Shown here: positions 44,564-57,560 of the stretch, piece by piece
Numbering within the stretch: the stretch's first letter is position 1
Layout: every line of letters begins with the position of its first letter
Position numbers and translations under genes: made by a program
The notes under the pieces: generated by a model
What the model saw: only the letters and a program-made list of their open reading frames with translations
Database searches by the model: none
What the model was told of the DNA's origin: nothing
Source of the DNA: Diphasiastrum complanatum
Lineage: Eukaryota; Streptophyta; Lycopodiopsida; Lycopodiales; Lycopodiaceae
Reading direction: 5' to 3'
DNA: 64,000 nucleotides
Assembly: GCA_029204225.1 (NCBI GenBank)
Contig: CM055113.1
Coordinates: 21,349,798 to 21,413,797, forward strand

Positions 44564-46922
44564 ATGGTGGAGACAAGAAAAAATGAGAATGGAATAGAGA
44601 TTTACTCACAGGGGTCTCAAGCTCCTAAGAAAGATAAGAAGATAGCTGAACAGTTCTCTATCCGAGGTGGTTTACTATTTCGGAATGGAAAAATTTGTGT
44701 ACTAGCAGATGATGAGTTAAAGAAGAGGATTCTTTATGAGTGTCCCCCCTGTGCAGGTCATTCGGGTATACACAGGACTTTGGACTTGGTCAGAAGAGAG
44801 TTTTATTGGCCAAAACTCAAGACATTTGTCGAGTCTTATGTGGTTAAATGTGTTGGATTATTTTCCTTCCTACCAATCGACTAATCAATTTTTAATCTTC
44901 ATCCAACTGTTTATCCAGTTCTGCGGATTCTCCCGTGTTTTACACAGTCTGCAGAATTACAAGTGTTTTTACACAGTCTACATAAATACATCGAGTTTGA
45001 CAACAGTGTCGAGAATTTTCTCTCACTATGAAACCCGATAGTGTCGCCTTTTTGCTACAGTCAATTTTCTCTTAAAGAGATACTGTCAAAAATTGCAAGT
45101 AAAAATACAATGTCGCATTTTTCGCGTTTTTCGCCTATCAAGAATTGCGAGTAAAATTGTAGTGTCGCATTTTTTGCATATTTTCAAAGTGCCTCAAATG
45201 TTAAGAAAATGACTTTGGCAAAGTGTGGGGCTACCCCAATATTCAGCAAATGAGATTTTGCTTCACTGTTGCATCTCTCACAAAAGACGCATTTTTCTCT
45301 TTCTCCCTGATGACAATTACGTTCATTTCTGTAGAGTAACAGTCATGTTCATTTATGCAGATAGACTGTTTATGACCAAATGTCACCGCTTATCAGCAAA
45401 CAACTTCCAAGAAGAGCTGGATGAATGCCAGCAGACTCCAGCCAATTGGCAGTCGCATTTGACGACCTAATTGCTTAAGAAAAATAGCTGTTTATATTTC
45501 AACATCTTAATTTAGAAATCAAGTATTGAATAGTTAGCTTTCTCTCAAGCCTGCGAGCTTGAACACTCGTGAGCATTCTAGCTCAGTTCTTTAGATTGAT
45601 TAGAGATTGCTATTGCACTTACTATTATCAGTAGTCGCTCAGAAATAGCTTAGAGTATGCGGCTTTGATCCGCAAACTTGTTGTACTCATTTACACCTAT
45701 TTCGCTTTCATACTGAATCAACACTATCTTCTTATTGCGTTCAGCTTTGTCTCAGAATGGATGCGTTTCTCTAATTCTTCGTGACTGATTATTTGTCTGA
45801 TAATTCAATGCTTTAAATGTTTGGCTACATAGTCACTGTAGTACTGATGATTTCAAAGCTAGTTACTATAAGATCGAACGTGATTTTTATCGGTATCGTT
45901 TTGTTCAAAATTGATAGCGTAGTCATGCATGAAGAAAGAGGAAGATAGTTTATTCTGCTGCGCATGATAAGTTTTCTTTCTTGTCGTTCAAATTATTTTT
46001 ATTCGATTCTTTTAGACCTATCTTTTACGCACCTCTTTCTGACAAAATGTAGACCTTGTCAGTTAGCCAAAGCTGAACGCTTGAAGACTGGAGGGTTGTT
46101 ACATCCCCTAGATATCCCTAAAAAATGACGGGAAAGTATATCTATGGATTTTGTGGTTGGGACTTCCAAGGACCCACACCAAAATGATTCTATTTGGGTT
46201 GTGGTGGACCTACTTTTATACCAGTCAAGTCAACTACTAAGGCTTTGGATTTAGCCCAGATCTTTGTGGAAAGATCATTTAGGCTTTATGGACTGCCAAG
46301 TGATATAGTTAGTGATAGAGATCCTAAATTTATAGGTCACTTTTGGTCAGCTATATTCCATAAGCTAGAAACCTTGCTTAATTTTAGTTCTTCTGATCAT
46401 CCTGCATCAGATGGCTAGACTGAGAGAACTAATCAGACTATGGAGGATATGTTGAGAACATATGTGTCTCACATGCAATCTCAGTGGGAAGATTACGTTC
46501 CTTTGATTGAGTTTGCTTATAACAGTAGGAAACATTCTGCTACTGGTTATAGTCCGTTTATGCTGATGTACAGTTTTCAACCTAGATCTCCAATAAATGT
46601 GGAGACGAAGTATGTTAAGATCCAGAAAGTTGTGGATTTCTTGCATGATATGTGTGAAATGTTGCAAGTGGCCCATGATTGTATTCGGAGTTCTCATGAT
46701 AGAGCTAAGCACTATGCCGATCTTAAGAGGTCTCCTAGAGATTTTAAAGTTGATGACTGGATATATCTTGGAATACCTAAGGATTTTAAGACTATGCGTA
46801 CGGGGAAGCATTATAAAATGTCTACCAGATATTGTGGACCATTTCGGATTATAAAGAAAACTAGTTCTTTAGCTTATGAACTAGATCTTCAGAACAAGTC
46901 TATAGCTCACCTTGTTTTCATG
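44564..46922 (+). pseudogene. Chromovirus integrase, split by a solo LTR
   Basis: The first part (44564-44850) has GHSGIHRTLDLVRREFYWPK, the His-His half of the HHCC zinc finger, and stops at VVKC. After the solo LTR the protein resumes as RPCQLAKAERLKTGGLLHPL (46050-46110), completing C-x2-C. The catalytic core shows SMDFVVG, then GLPSDIVSDRDPKF, and VPLIEFAYNSRKHSATGYSP at 46498-46557. The C-terminal part includes DWIYLGIPKDFKT and YCGPFRIIKKTSSLAYEL. Frame changes occur near 46195 and a TAG near 46418. Integrase inserts the element's cDNA into the host chromosome. Confidence 0.88.
44851..46044 (+). mobile_element. Solo LTR of family A with perfect target duplication
   Basis: 1194 bp running from TGTTGGATTATTTTCC to CTTTCTGACA, flanked by AAATG at 44846-44850 and AAATG at 46045-46049. 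Removing it and one AAATG rejoins the host integrase as VVKCRPCQLAKAER. It matches the LTRs at 22090-23082 and 25687-26899. No internal element sequence is left, so the two original LTRs recombined. Confidence 0.95.
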
Positions 46923-47021
46923 TAAGCCGTTTAAAATTAAGCTTACATGAAGGTGACGTAGTTGGTTCAGAGGAAGATCTTACCCATTTGGAGGACTTAT
47001 CGCTTAGTGTTCCTTTGGAAC

Positions 47022-47169
47022 CTGAAAAGGTACTCAGAACCGGAGATAAACAATTGAGAAATTGTCTATCTCTGAGTACTTGATTAGGTGGAAGGGACGG
47101 ACTGAGGATGATGATTTGTGGGAGCAGGTCGAAAGCATAAAGAAGAATTTTCCTAGGTTTTACTTCTAG
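47022..47169 (+). pseudogene. Chromodomain at the end of pol
   Basis: The frame reads ISEYLIRWKGRTEDDDLWEQ followed by VESIKKNFPRFYF and a TAG at 47167-47169. This matches the chromodomain of plant chromoviruses (Y-L-x-x-W-K-G and W-E). One frame change separates it from the preceding KVLRTGDKQLRN. In active elements it steers integration to particular chromatin. Confidence 0.85.
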
Positions 47170-47189
47170 AGATAGAAGTGGTTCAAGCA

Positions 47190-47804
<615 letters not shown>

Positions 47805-47939
47805 GCTATGCAAGTTGAGGCAAAGTTGCGCTCCATGTGACGATCCCATACTACAATCAACACAATAATTTTTTAAAAATTATTAACATACATTATGTTT
47901 CATGAAACTCAAGCTCAATTTGTGGATACTTGTCAAAAA

Positions 47940-48240
47940 CCATAAAAGATGGTTAAATTTCAAATAATTATATTCATGGTTATGGAGGGCATCCATACAC
48001 TGATCTTTAAGCTAAGAATGATCAAGATCCTGAAAAACCACTTACTTGGAAGAATTCCACCACTAAGAAAAAAGAGCAAAGAGCTACTACCAAAAAGCTA
48101 CAAAAAACAGAAAGCATCTCCAACTTCGAATCAATGCAAGCCTAAAGCTCTGATACCATTGTAAAGATCACATTATGTAGATCTTTAAGATCATATTGCA
48201 AACACCAAAAGGGGGGCTATGGAGCTAAACCATGAAAAAC
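47940..48240 (-). mobile_element. LTR and leader remnant with primer-binding site (minus)
   Basis: TGGTATCAGAGC lies on the minus strand (complement 48147-48158). Both sides resemble the corresponding part of the 17.8-kb element: leader words ACTTGGAAGAATTCCACCAC and LTR words AAGATCTTTAAGATC and CACCAAAAGG. It is a diverged relative. The LTR's outer end is not identifiable. Confidence 0.6.
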
Positions 48241-51100
48241 TAAAGATCAATAGCTTCACCCCTCGAGCAATGATGATTGGATACAAGACGACTGGCAACT
48301 GAAAATTGGAATATGGAAATGGAGTATGGTGAGTTTTTCTGGGTATATTTAGACCCCAAATTCAAAGGGGAAACATTTGAAGACAATATTCTACAATCTA
48401 AACTTAGAAATAATGGCATGGAAGATATATAACATTGGAGTGATGGCGATATGTTAATCATAATAATGTCATTGTATGACACTAATATGCATCATTTGAT
48501 ACATATATCTTACTTCATGCCTTAAAAAAACATAGAAAGACATGACACCTTGGACACATGAGTTTGGTATCAACTATATGGATTATGGAAGATACTTTTT
48601 GTATGACCATGGAGCTACGTGTTGAATGCACAAATCTACTTTCTAATATTTAAATGTTGGTGGGAATGTAAGGATCTCACTTAAGAGATAGTTATAATTA
48701 GCTTCTTCAAACCAATCACAATACTCATGTTTGAAACACTTGGCAAGTAGAAGGTGGAGTGCATGATGATAGATTTGGTGAAGTGTCATGGTGGGATCAC
48801 AAAGATCCTTATGGATTAGAAATCTTACAAAAATCCATCTAGATTGTGTTTCGGCAAGTAAGCACATCGGGACAACTAGTTAAGTTCATCATCAATGCTT
48901 CAAGAGAAATCCCATGTTATGAATAAGCAACAATATCTTAGTGTCTTGGACTCAAAAATTCTAGGTAGTTAGCTACACCACACCCTTCATGATGCAAACA
49001 ACAAATTCAAGTTACTTAAAGAGCAAATTTGATAAAAATACAACTTGGCATTTGTTCAAAGAGTATCAAGACTATGAGGAAGAGTAGAATTGCCAAAAGC
49101 TAATCATTTTCACACGTAACACTCAATAAAACATATTGGACATTTATGGCAAAGATATTATGCTCACATTGTTTCGAGGATGACAGATTTGTCAAATATG
49201 CTTTTTGATATTTCTGCTCAAGAGAGATGAGAATTCACACACTAACTATTAACATGTAAAATCAGTTCAGCCTTGATATCAACCTACAAATGAGAGACAA
49301 GGGCTAACACTTTTAAGGTAACTATGCAAGCTCTCGTTCATATGGCACATTTGGACAATACATATTATCAAATTTTCTCTACTTAAATGGAAAATATAGG
49401 CATTCATTGCTCCCATACGATGACATTCAAACATTGTGTGTTTGACAATGGTAACGGATGCAACTAACGTCACTGTGTACAATATTTAGATTTTGCACCT
49501 ACATTTATAGGCCAAGCCATTTTTTTTTTGAGAGCCCATGGGCCCATAGATATCCCTATTCCATGCATAGATCAAGATTTGAACTTAGCTCTCTATTTCC
49601 ACAAGTTACACTCTTGTCCAACTCTATTGAAATATGTCAAGCTATTGCAAAGGATGATCCATGGTTTACATATGCTATTAATGACTTTTCATCACTTTTT
49701 GCTTGTTTATTTTGGACAAAGGTTTGACTAGAAGCCAAAAGCAAAGCATCTATCATAACATAGTCAGTGCTTTCATTACTGCACACACCAATGCCACTTG
49801 AAAATCTTCAAGATTAAAGATTTGTTAGCATAAGTTGAATGGGGTTCTACCAATGAATGGTGTTGAACAAGGTTTGTTCAATCGAATTACATCATACATG
49901 AATTATCCCCATATGCACCTTTTGTACGTAACATAATATTACATCTTGGGTTCTTGGCAAAAGAAAGTAAAATTTCCTTGTGAAATCAATAACTACCAAA
50001 AGCTTCAAATTGGCCAAAATGCCTTCATCTCCAAGTTTATTGGCCTCATAAGCTAATCATTTTGCATGCAAAATGGTTTGCACTAGTCCATTCTACATGC
50101 AAAATGGATTTCACTTGTAATCACCCCATAGAAATGAACATAGAGATGAGAAGTCCACCATTAGCACCTTTTACTAGCCCTGGCTTTGGTAGATGTGGAT
50201 TGTGGTTACTTCACGAGTCACCTCGTTGTTTTTGAAGTGTTTAATCTCTCTTTGCAAAAACATTTCTTTGTATGGCTTTTAGAATGTTTTGAAATTTTGG
50301 AGGTCTCCTTTATTATAGGTGCAAGTAAGTAGCCTTTGGTGTTGATAAGGTTATGTATTAAGGTAATGGGTGAGCTCGTTCATTCATCCACAAGGTCAAC
50401 CAAGCTAGAATTGCAAGCAACAGGCAACAGGCTGTTCCTCTTTCCATGTACATCTTAAAATTTTTGGTTTCTTTTGTGTGTGAATGGAGCTTGGTTATTA
50501 GGCATAGTCAAGCTTTTAAAATTGACAATGTCAGTACAATTGGATTAGGAACATAAACCCCTAGTGTTGATGTTAGCTCCAAGAAGGTTACACTCGTAAT
50601 TCACCGCTAACTCGCCCAAAAAAACAAAATCACTATTGCACATTAGAACCGCCTTGGCTGGAGCTCAGTGGTTCGGCCAAAGAACCCAACTCACCCCAAT
50701 GGGTTCAGCCGGGTCCATTGCCAAAACCAGCTACCTTTATACATGTGTTTTTGGATAATAATTTTTTATTTTTTATTTTCCAAATTTCCTTTTTATATAC
50801 ACACACATATATTTTTATATATTTATTTAATGTTTTTATTGCCTAGAAAGAAAATCAGAGCTCGCGTTACACGCTTTCTGTGACCGGGGCTGTAAGTCAA
50901 AAAATTTATTTGATTCTCAGGAAAATAGTTTCCGAAGGGAAATAATATATTTTTAAATAAATAAAAAATGAAAATAATATATTTTTATTAATTTAAAAAG
51001 GGGACGTGACCTAGAAAGTATAGGACGTGAAGCATGGTTACCGGCTGTCAGCCTAGGACTCGAGGAGTGGTGACCGGCTAGTGACAGGGCTTGCCGGTTG
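48241..51100. other. No recognisable gene
   Basis: Only short frames without domains are present. CATTTTGCATGCAAAATGG and TACATGCAAAATGGATT recur near 50060 and 50095. Nothing else is supported, though the region probably contains the decayed interior of the minus-strand element whose leader lies at 48 kb. Confidence 0.4.
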
Positions 51101-51128
51101 CCGTGATTGAACGACAGGCTGTTCCGGT

Positions 51129-51330
51129 CTTCCTCCTCCCTTCATAAAGGGTCCTCCCCCCTTCCCTCCGCTTGGATCGTCTTTTCGTCCCTTTTCTTCC
51201 TCCGTCTTCGATCATTTTGCTGCTGCTGCTGCTTCTTTTTTTGGGTTTTTTTGTGTGATGTTGCTGCTGCTGCTGCTTCTTTTTTTGGGTTTTTTTTGTG
51301 TGATGTTGCATCGATCCAGGAATGAAATTG
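51129..51330 (+). promoter_or_regulatory. CT-rich possible leader exon with a GCT-repeat duplication
   Basis: A GC-richer upstream zone (51040-51125) leads into a CT-rich tract typical of plant leaders (51129-51210). Then two tandem copies of GCTGCTGCTGCTGCTTC plus T6-7GGGTTTTTTTGTGTGAT follow (about 51221-51303). It could be the non-coding first exon of the O-fucosyltransferase gene, spliced to near 52520. This is inference from position and composition. Confidence 0.35.
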
Positions 51331-51479
51331 TGGTATGATGAAACGATTATGGAGGCTCTCATGTGTATTGTATGTGCAAATGATTGATCTATAGATGGTA
51401 GACTATGTTAAATTGAGTAAATTCTTAGTTTGATCAATTATGTGTTTAATATAGTCAATGGAGTTTTCTTTGCCACATT

Positions 51480-52380
51480 GCTAAGGACTTTATTGCAATA
51501 ACTCAAATGTTACATGCATCTCTATATGACATTGCTAAGGACCTTATTGCTATAAGTCGAACCTTAGATGCACCTCTATATGCAAGTCATACATTATAGT
51601 AAAAATATCAGGTTCCTCAGTTTTGATTGCATGCAAGCCCACACTCTAGATGCACCTTTATATCCAAGTCATAAATTACAAAAGCTTCTCATTCCTCTCT
51701 TTTCCTTGTATAGCATGCAAGCCCACACTTTAGATGCACCTTTATATCCAAGTCATATATCTATCTTTTCCTAGTATACATCCATAGGCTCTCACCTTCC
51801 AGGAAACACCAGCATCATCACCGTCAGCCATAATTAAATAAAAGTATCTATTTGCATTCACAGATTCATCTCATTTTATTGCTTTATTTTTATCATGTGC
51901 TCATGCACACATTTTGAATCAAAATTCAATCCTTGAGCTAAAACAGTGAAATGCCAACCGTTATGCAATAGTTTCAAAGACAATTAGGATCTATCAACGT
52001 GCAGATGGACGTAGGAAAAACTAGCAACTTAATATCTTCGGTCTAAACAAGCTTAATGATTGCAGCAATGTTATCTTACACAAGATTACAATCTACATAC
52101 ATAACATGCTGTGATCATTGGCTTGGATCATCATGTCCTATATTTGAAAGTTGGTAGAAAAATGTCCAGTCTATCATTAATCTTTCAGCACTCTTACTGT
52201 AGATTTTGAAACAATGAGCTGATTCTAGAGTTATCGCATTCTTCAAAAGCAAGAATGAATTATATTGGACATAGGACACTGCAGTCTTGCTTGATGACGT
52301 CTAATTGCATTCTTTCAGAGCAAGGATCAATTATATTGCACCTAGGACGTGCCGTTCTTCCTTGATGCTTTTAACATTCA
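51480..52380. repeat. Two groups of local tandem duplications
   Basis: GCATGCAAGCCCACACT...AGATGCACCTTTATATCC...AAGTCATA repeats at 51629 and 51713 (step 84), with a diverged third piece near 51560. Farther right, GCATTCTT...GCAAG...AATTATATTG...TTGATG repeats at 52236 and 52307 (step 71). Both lie between the possible leader and the coding start of the fucosyltransferase gene. Confidence 0.8.
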
Positions 52381-52528
52381 GTTAAAGAGTAGTCGCTAAA
52401 GTAAAGAATCCATACAGAGAAGGCCTTAATTATGCTATTAGAAAGCAGTGACATTTCATGTTGTGAATATTAAGTGGAGCACGATTTGGGTCTTCATTTT
52501 GCACGCTGGATTGTGAGATTACCAAGAT

Positions 52529-55500
52529 ATGGATGCTCAACTGAGTCGACATGCCACTGCACAAGTTTTGGTTGAAGGTACACGTATTATAGATGTTCTG
52601 ATTAGTCCACGGGTATCTACTAGTTCTGTGAACAGGAGGTCCTCGTCCTTTCATCGATTTCAGGCAGATCCCTTCACTATGTACATAGCACCTACGACAG
52701 CAAGTTCTTTCTGTGACACAGAAGCAATTCCGGAGGATTTACCACATGATAGTCTCGGCCCTGGGCAGACAACGAAAATACAAAGCGTATACCCCAGGCT
52801 TGTCAACTCGCTAAGAAACACGAGTTTGGAAAAATCTTCGGCGATACTCAATAGCTTCACTACCAAATTGGTTCATCGGCAATGGACTTCTTTCCTGTTG
52901 GTGTTGCTAGTTTTGGCGTTCATTGTAGCAAAGCTCACGTGGATAGCTTGGGATAATTTTCAGCTCAGGCAGCCCAACTTCACTGTGGTATGTTCGTCCT
53001 CCTTCGCCATTGAACCATGTAATTTGTCCATAATATTTCATAGAAATGTCTGCAATGAATTGTCGACAATTCGCCAAACTGGTACTACATTTGCTCGGGC
53101 ATAGTGCTAACTGCTAAGGATATACTCCATTGTTTTACTGCTCAGTGGAAAAATTTGTTCTATTACTCTAAAAAAGACTTCTTGCGGAATTGGAATGATG
53201 CAGCTAAAGGCTGCATATCTAGTATGGACGCTTTATGGTAGTACAGCTAACTCCGCAACTTTTCTGTTTTATATATTTTTCCTGTCGCTGCAATTGCAAG
53301 AGCAGGAAGCAGATCACGAAGTTTGTAGGAGAATCAATACTTAAATAATGCATTTATTACTCACAAAACTCAAAAACCTTGCAGTTTGTCAAAGCTTTCT
53401 GTCGAATTTCAATTTCCTTGGCAGTTTAGAGCAGTATGTCCTCAATTGTTGCATGAATTGGAATCTAACTCCTAACCTCAAAGAGATGATAGCAAGTCCT
53501 AACCAGCTCACCACTTATTGGAGGATCACTTATTGTGAAGTTGCATCTTCAGACTTAAACCATTTGCTGAAGGTAAATATACTTGACTCAAAATTAGGCA
53601 TAGAATTCTTCAGGTATTGCATAACAAGGGTGTTGCTAAAGCTGTTGAAGAAGCAGAAATCAATCTAGCAATCAAGCAGGGTGCACAACCACAAGTTTTG
53701 GAGTTACCAGCTCGATCCTCTCATTTAAGCAGAGATGACAGCATGAAGGTTTGTATATCTATTACATTGCATTGTGTCCCTTCATGTGACATAATGTAAC
53801 CAAGGCAAAGTAGTAATGGCACCAAAGCATACTCTAATTACCCAATATTCCTTAATAAATTAACTCAGGTGAAAGGACCAATTCACGACTTATGGGCAAA
53901 GCCAAATAGTGAAAACTTCAGGCAGTGTGTTGAGCGTTCAAAGAGTTTCCAGCGTGAGTTCTTTCAACATCCATATTGCAACTCATTAACATTAACCAAC
54001 TTCCAAGTATGGGCTCAGATAATGAGGTAGTGGTCATGCCAAATGTTACCAGTTGTCTTGCAATTGAAGTTGAGATCAAGCAAGCTCATATACAATGCTT
54101 CTTTCACTTTGTAAACTTTTACCATTGAAGGCTGATTAAACTCTGGCTTCAAATGCATTCAGGCCCAGGAGGGCTTACTAACGGATATCTTTTAGTCAAT
54201 GCAAATGGTGGACTCAACCAGATGAGAGCTGGGGTAGGCTCTAGACCCGTTTTGTGATGATGCATGCATAAATTTTCCTTGCGATATATAACAATAGATG
54301 TTGTTCTAATGGTGCAGATTTGTGACATGGTAGCCGTGGCAAGGCTTATAAATGCAACTCTTGTAATTCCATCTCTTGATCACAGTTCTTTTTGGGCTGA
54401 CCCTAGGTAGTATGTTCAAAATTTTGCATTCATTTTGGATTCTTCGAGCGACAATGTAGTGTTTACTTGATTCAGTTTAGCCTAACAGATTGAAGTTGTT
54501 GACAGTGAGTTCAAAGACATCTTTGATGTTGCACATTTCATCGAATCACTTAGAGATGATGTCCACATTGTTGAGTCTTTACCCCCTCAATTTGCGAATA
54601 TGAGATCCTTCAAAAAAACTCCTGTTTATTGGTCAAAGGTAACAAATTCATGCAAGTCCCTTTGCAATTGGCTTTTTGTTTCCATGAATGTCTGCAACAC
54701 ATTTCTCCTAAGTGCCCAAATTATGTGCTGCTATGTCTCTACAGGCAAAGTATTATGAGGAGGAAGTACTTCCTTTATTGAAATTACAAAAGGTGCTATA
54801 CTTCACTCATGCAAACTCACGCCTCGCGAACAATGACATTCCAGCTTCTATTCAAAAGCTCCGGTGTCGGGCAAACTACAAGGCACTCACTTTTACAAAA
54901 CAAATTGAGGAGCTAGGCAAAGTGCTGGTAGACCGAATGCACTTCAAAGGTCCTTTTGTTGCTCTTCATCTTAGGTAATTGCACTCCCAAGATTGCTAGT
55001 TGCAGGAGGAAGTTGGTTTTTTGAATGATAAACTTCTGTTATTTAAAACAATGCGATCACCTCAGTTCAGGTTCTATCTGAATAAATGTCTGAAAACAAT
55101 TTTTGATGCAGGTATGAGAAAGACATGCTTTCATTTACAGGGTGCACTCATGGCCTTACCATAGAAGAGATTGAAGACCTGCGTCGGATGCGTTACAGTA
55201 CAAGACATTGGAGAGAAAAGGAGATTGATGGCGAGGAGAAACGTGTGCAAGGTGGATGCCCTTTGGCACCTCACGAGATTGCTCTTTTTCTAAAAGCTCT
55301 GGGTTATCCAGCATCTACAAACCTGTATGTTGTTGCTGGGCACCTTTTTGGCAATGACAGCATGGCATCTTTAAGAATGGAATTTCCCAATGTGTTCTCA
55401 CATTCTACTCTAGCCACCCATGAAGAACTGAGTCATCTAAATAAGTACCAAAATAGGCTTGCAGGAGTGGATTATATTGTAGCACTGGAAAGTGATGTTT

Positions 55501-55973
55501 TTGTCTACACGTATGATGGGAACATGGCCAAAGCTGTTCAAGGACATCGACAGTTTCAAGGATACAAGAAGACTATTAGTCCTGACAGGTATATATTGTT
55601 TTATGGTTTCGATTGTTTATCTTGCCAGTAAATAGCGAATTCCAAGATGTATTACTGTGATGCATGAAGTCTAGTTCAGTTCCAAAATAAATTCATATGT
55701 TATTCTAATAATGCATTTACCCAATTGCCTGGCTGCAGACAAATTCTCGTTAAACTCATTGATGAATACAAAGTTGGTCAGATTTCATGGGAAACTTTTG
55801 AATCCAAGGTGAGAGAGACACATGCAAACCGAGTAGGTGCCCCACACGAAAGAGATCCTGTCGAAAGTCTAAAGTTAGAAGGAAACTTCTATGCAAATCC
55901 ATTTCCAGGCTGTATATGCAAAAAGCATGACAACAAAAGTCCATTACCAGATAGAAATGTCACACTATTATAG
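52529..55973 (+). CDS. Plant O-fucosyltransferase-family protein (GT106/DUF246)
   Basis: Nine exons in phase with GT-AG introns: 52529-52987, 53614-53748, 53869-53953, 54163-54233, 54318-54406, 54506-54638, 54745-54974, 55112-55588, 55739-55973; 637 residues. Members move fucose or related sugars from GDP-sugars in the Golgi. A cytosolic N-tail of ~118 residues precedes one membrane anchor ([20 protein letters not shown], ~119-141), a type II layout. The lumenal domain shows [69 protein letters not shown] (GDP-sugar site Arg), [37 protein letters not shown] and KTISPDR. The family and its typical length agree. The start is the first ATG before a continuous frame with the anchor. The acceptor specificity is unknown. 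The TAG stop is followed by an open in-frame extension. Confidence 0.93.
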
Positions 55974-56183
55974 AAATATATCTTAGCCAAATTCTCAACA
56001 AGAGTGAAGAGTGTCAGGTTCCCACAACCCCATTTATGTATTGCTAATACGTTGCTAGGAAGAAAATTAGTACCTGATGTAAATGTAAATATTGCTAATA
56101 CGTTGCTAGAAAGTAAATTAATACCTGATGTATCCAGAGATGAAGGAATAGCATGCACTCAATGCCCTTGCAAGGTCGTCTAA
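55974..56183 (+). other. In-frame open extension after the TAG stop
   Basis: After TAG (55971-55973) the same frame stays open for 69 codons to TAA at 56181-56183. It holds two 17-codon repeats, IANTLLGRKLVPDVNVN and IANTLLESKLIPDVSRD, which come from a 51-bp tandem duplication (56040-56090 and 56091-56131). The extension could be a C-terminus lost by a recent nonsense change, a readthrough product, or chance. Confidence 0.45.
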
Positions 56184-56188
56184 TATAT

Positions 56189-56194
56189 AATAAA
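56189..56194 (+). terminator. Polyadenylation signal of the fucosyltransferase gene
   Basis: AATAAA lies 216 bp after the TAG and just past the TAA that closes the open extension. Confidence 0.5.
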
Positions 56195-56199
56195 CTTTC

Positions 56200-57170
56200 C
56201 ACCCTCCTGTACAAGATACGGTTTTTGCATTGCATCAAACATCTACACTTGAAATTCACTAAGGAAAAGCTCTTGCTTTGCTCTACCATTTTTAGACTAT
56301 GAGATACTTGAGCACGACAGATAAATTCAAGAAAAACACATTAACTTGTCGACAGCAAATCTTAAATGACGTCAGGTCAGGCAGCCATTGCTCTCTTCAA
56401 ATCGGAGAAACCATTCACACCATAGAAATTCACAAGCAGATACATGAAACGTTGACTGTTTTAGGCCATAAGCATCACCCAGTCAGGCAACTTGACTTTC
56501 TGACAACCAGGAATGTTTCTGGTCCATCAACTTTAATTTTGTAGGCTTCCGTTATTGGCAACGGACAGTTACCTGTCTTTAAAGGCAAGAAAAACTGTAC
56601 ACGGTGAACTTTTGGTTGATATATGGGAATAAAAAATTTACCATCATGCTTCATTCCAGTTTGAAACCAACAGAGTTGGAAGAGAGCAAGCAGGCTTTGC
56701 AATATGATGGCATTCTCAAAAAAACATGACGTACAAAATGGTTGCATTTGAAAGATACATCATGTAATTTGGTAATTCAAATGAACATTTCAATCTGACC
56801 TATGTCTAAAACACTTACAGGAAATTTTTGCAGGTAATTCAAGCAATAGAAGGTAATGTGCAAAACTTCCACCAAAAATATCCTTCAATAGGAGAATCTT
56901 CCAGGAGCTATAGGAAAGGAGAGCTTTTATTACATGCACATGATAAGCGATTATTCGAAAACATGTAGCTGTGATGAGCATGCCAGTAGAGTTACCTATT
57001 CATAGCCCTCAAAAGCTAATCGTATCAAATATCAGACAATGCAGGTTGGCATAAACATTTGCAGGAGTTCACTTGAACTAGTAAGGATAACAAAGGCTGC
57101 CTGATCTAATAGGTGAATCAGAATATTGTAACGGCCACTAACCCATCAATCAATTCACTAAAAAGAACGG
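56200..57170. other. Intergenic region, nothing recognised
   Basis: AT-rich sequence with short frames lacking domains. No repeat or RNA was recognised. Confidence 0.4.
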
Positions 57171-57172
57171 AA

Positions 57173-57560
57173 TCACTTTCCATATGCTAACATGTCTCCC
57201 AAAGCTTTAACTTTCAACACAAATGCATGAGCACTTTCATCCTTCTTTTGAAGACTTTGAAAAAATTGCCTTCTAAGGGTTAGAACCCTTGATGTAGACT
57301 TTGACTCATAAACCTTCTTCAAGGTTTCCCAAGCATCACTACATGTAGTGCACTTACCAACTTCCTTCAAAAGTTCATTAGTCACATTCATCTTGATCAC
57401 ATGAAAAAATTTATTTGCCCTCCTATCATACCTCAATTGCTCTTGAGGTGCCAAAGGTCTCTCCTCCACACCTACAACGATATCCATCAACTCATTCATC
57501 TCTAGCCAGGACTCCATCCTCACCTTCCAAGTCGAATAGTTGCTTAAGGTAACAATCTAG
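57173..57560 (-). pseudogene. Copia gag, 3'-truncated
   Basis: Read leftward: NYSTWKVRMESWLEMNELMD, VGVEERPLAPQEQLRYDRRA, FFHVIKMNVTNELLKEVGKC, DAWETLKKVYESKSTSRVLT and LRRQFFQSLQKKDESAHAFV. This is the copia gag-polypeptide (UBN2-type) domain, open over its whole length. It stops abruptly near 57173 where unrelated sequence begins, so the rest of gag and pol is missing. It is close kin of the gag kept in the 18-20 kb element. Confidence 0.85.

Larger units (their letters stand above)
41735..47169 (+). mobile_element. Ty3/gypsy chromovirus, broken internal region
   Basis: Gag, protease, RT, RNase H, integrase and chromodomain lie in gypsy order on the plus strand, followed by a 3' LTR at 47190-47658. 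No 5' LTR is present; an RT scrap and a copia LTR adjoin the gag end. Frameshifts and stops are scattered, and a GA microsatellite (44470-44526) and a 1194-bp solo LTR interrupt it. The element is not active but is much better preserved than the one at 4335-8060. Confidence 0.9.

Noticed and set aside
52529..55973. Minus-strand or alternative plus-strand ORFs such as 53348-53668
   Set aside because: The latter is intron sequence between exons 1 and 2 of the fucosyltransferase. The exon chain in one phase explains the locus.
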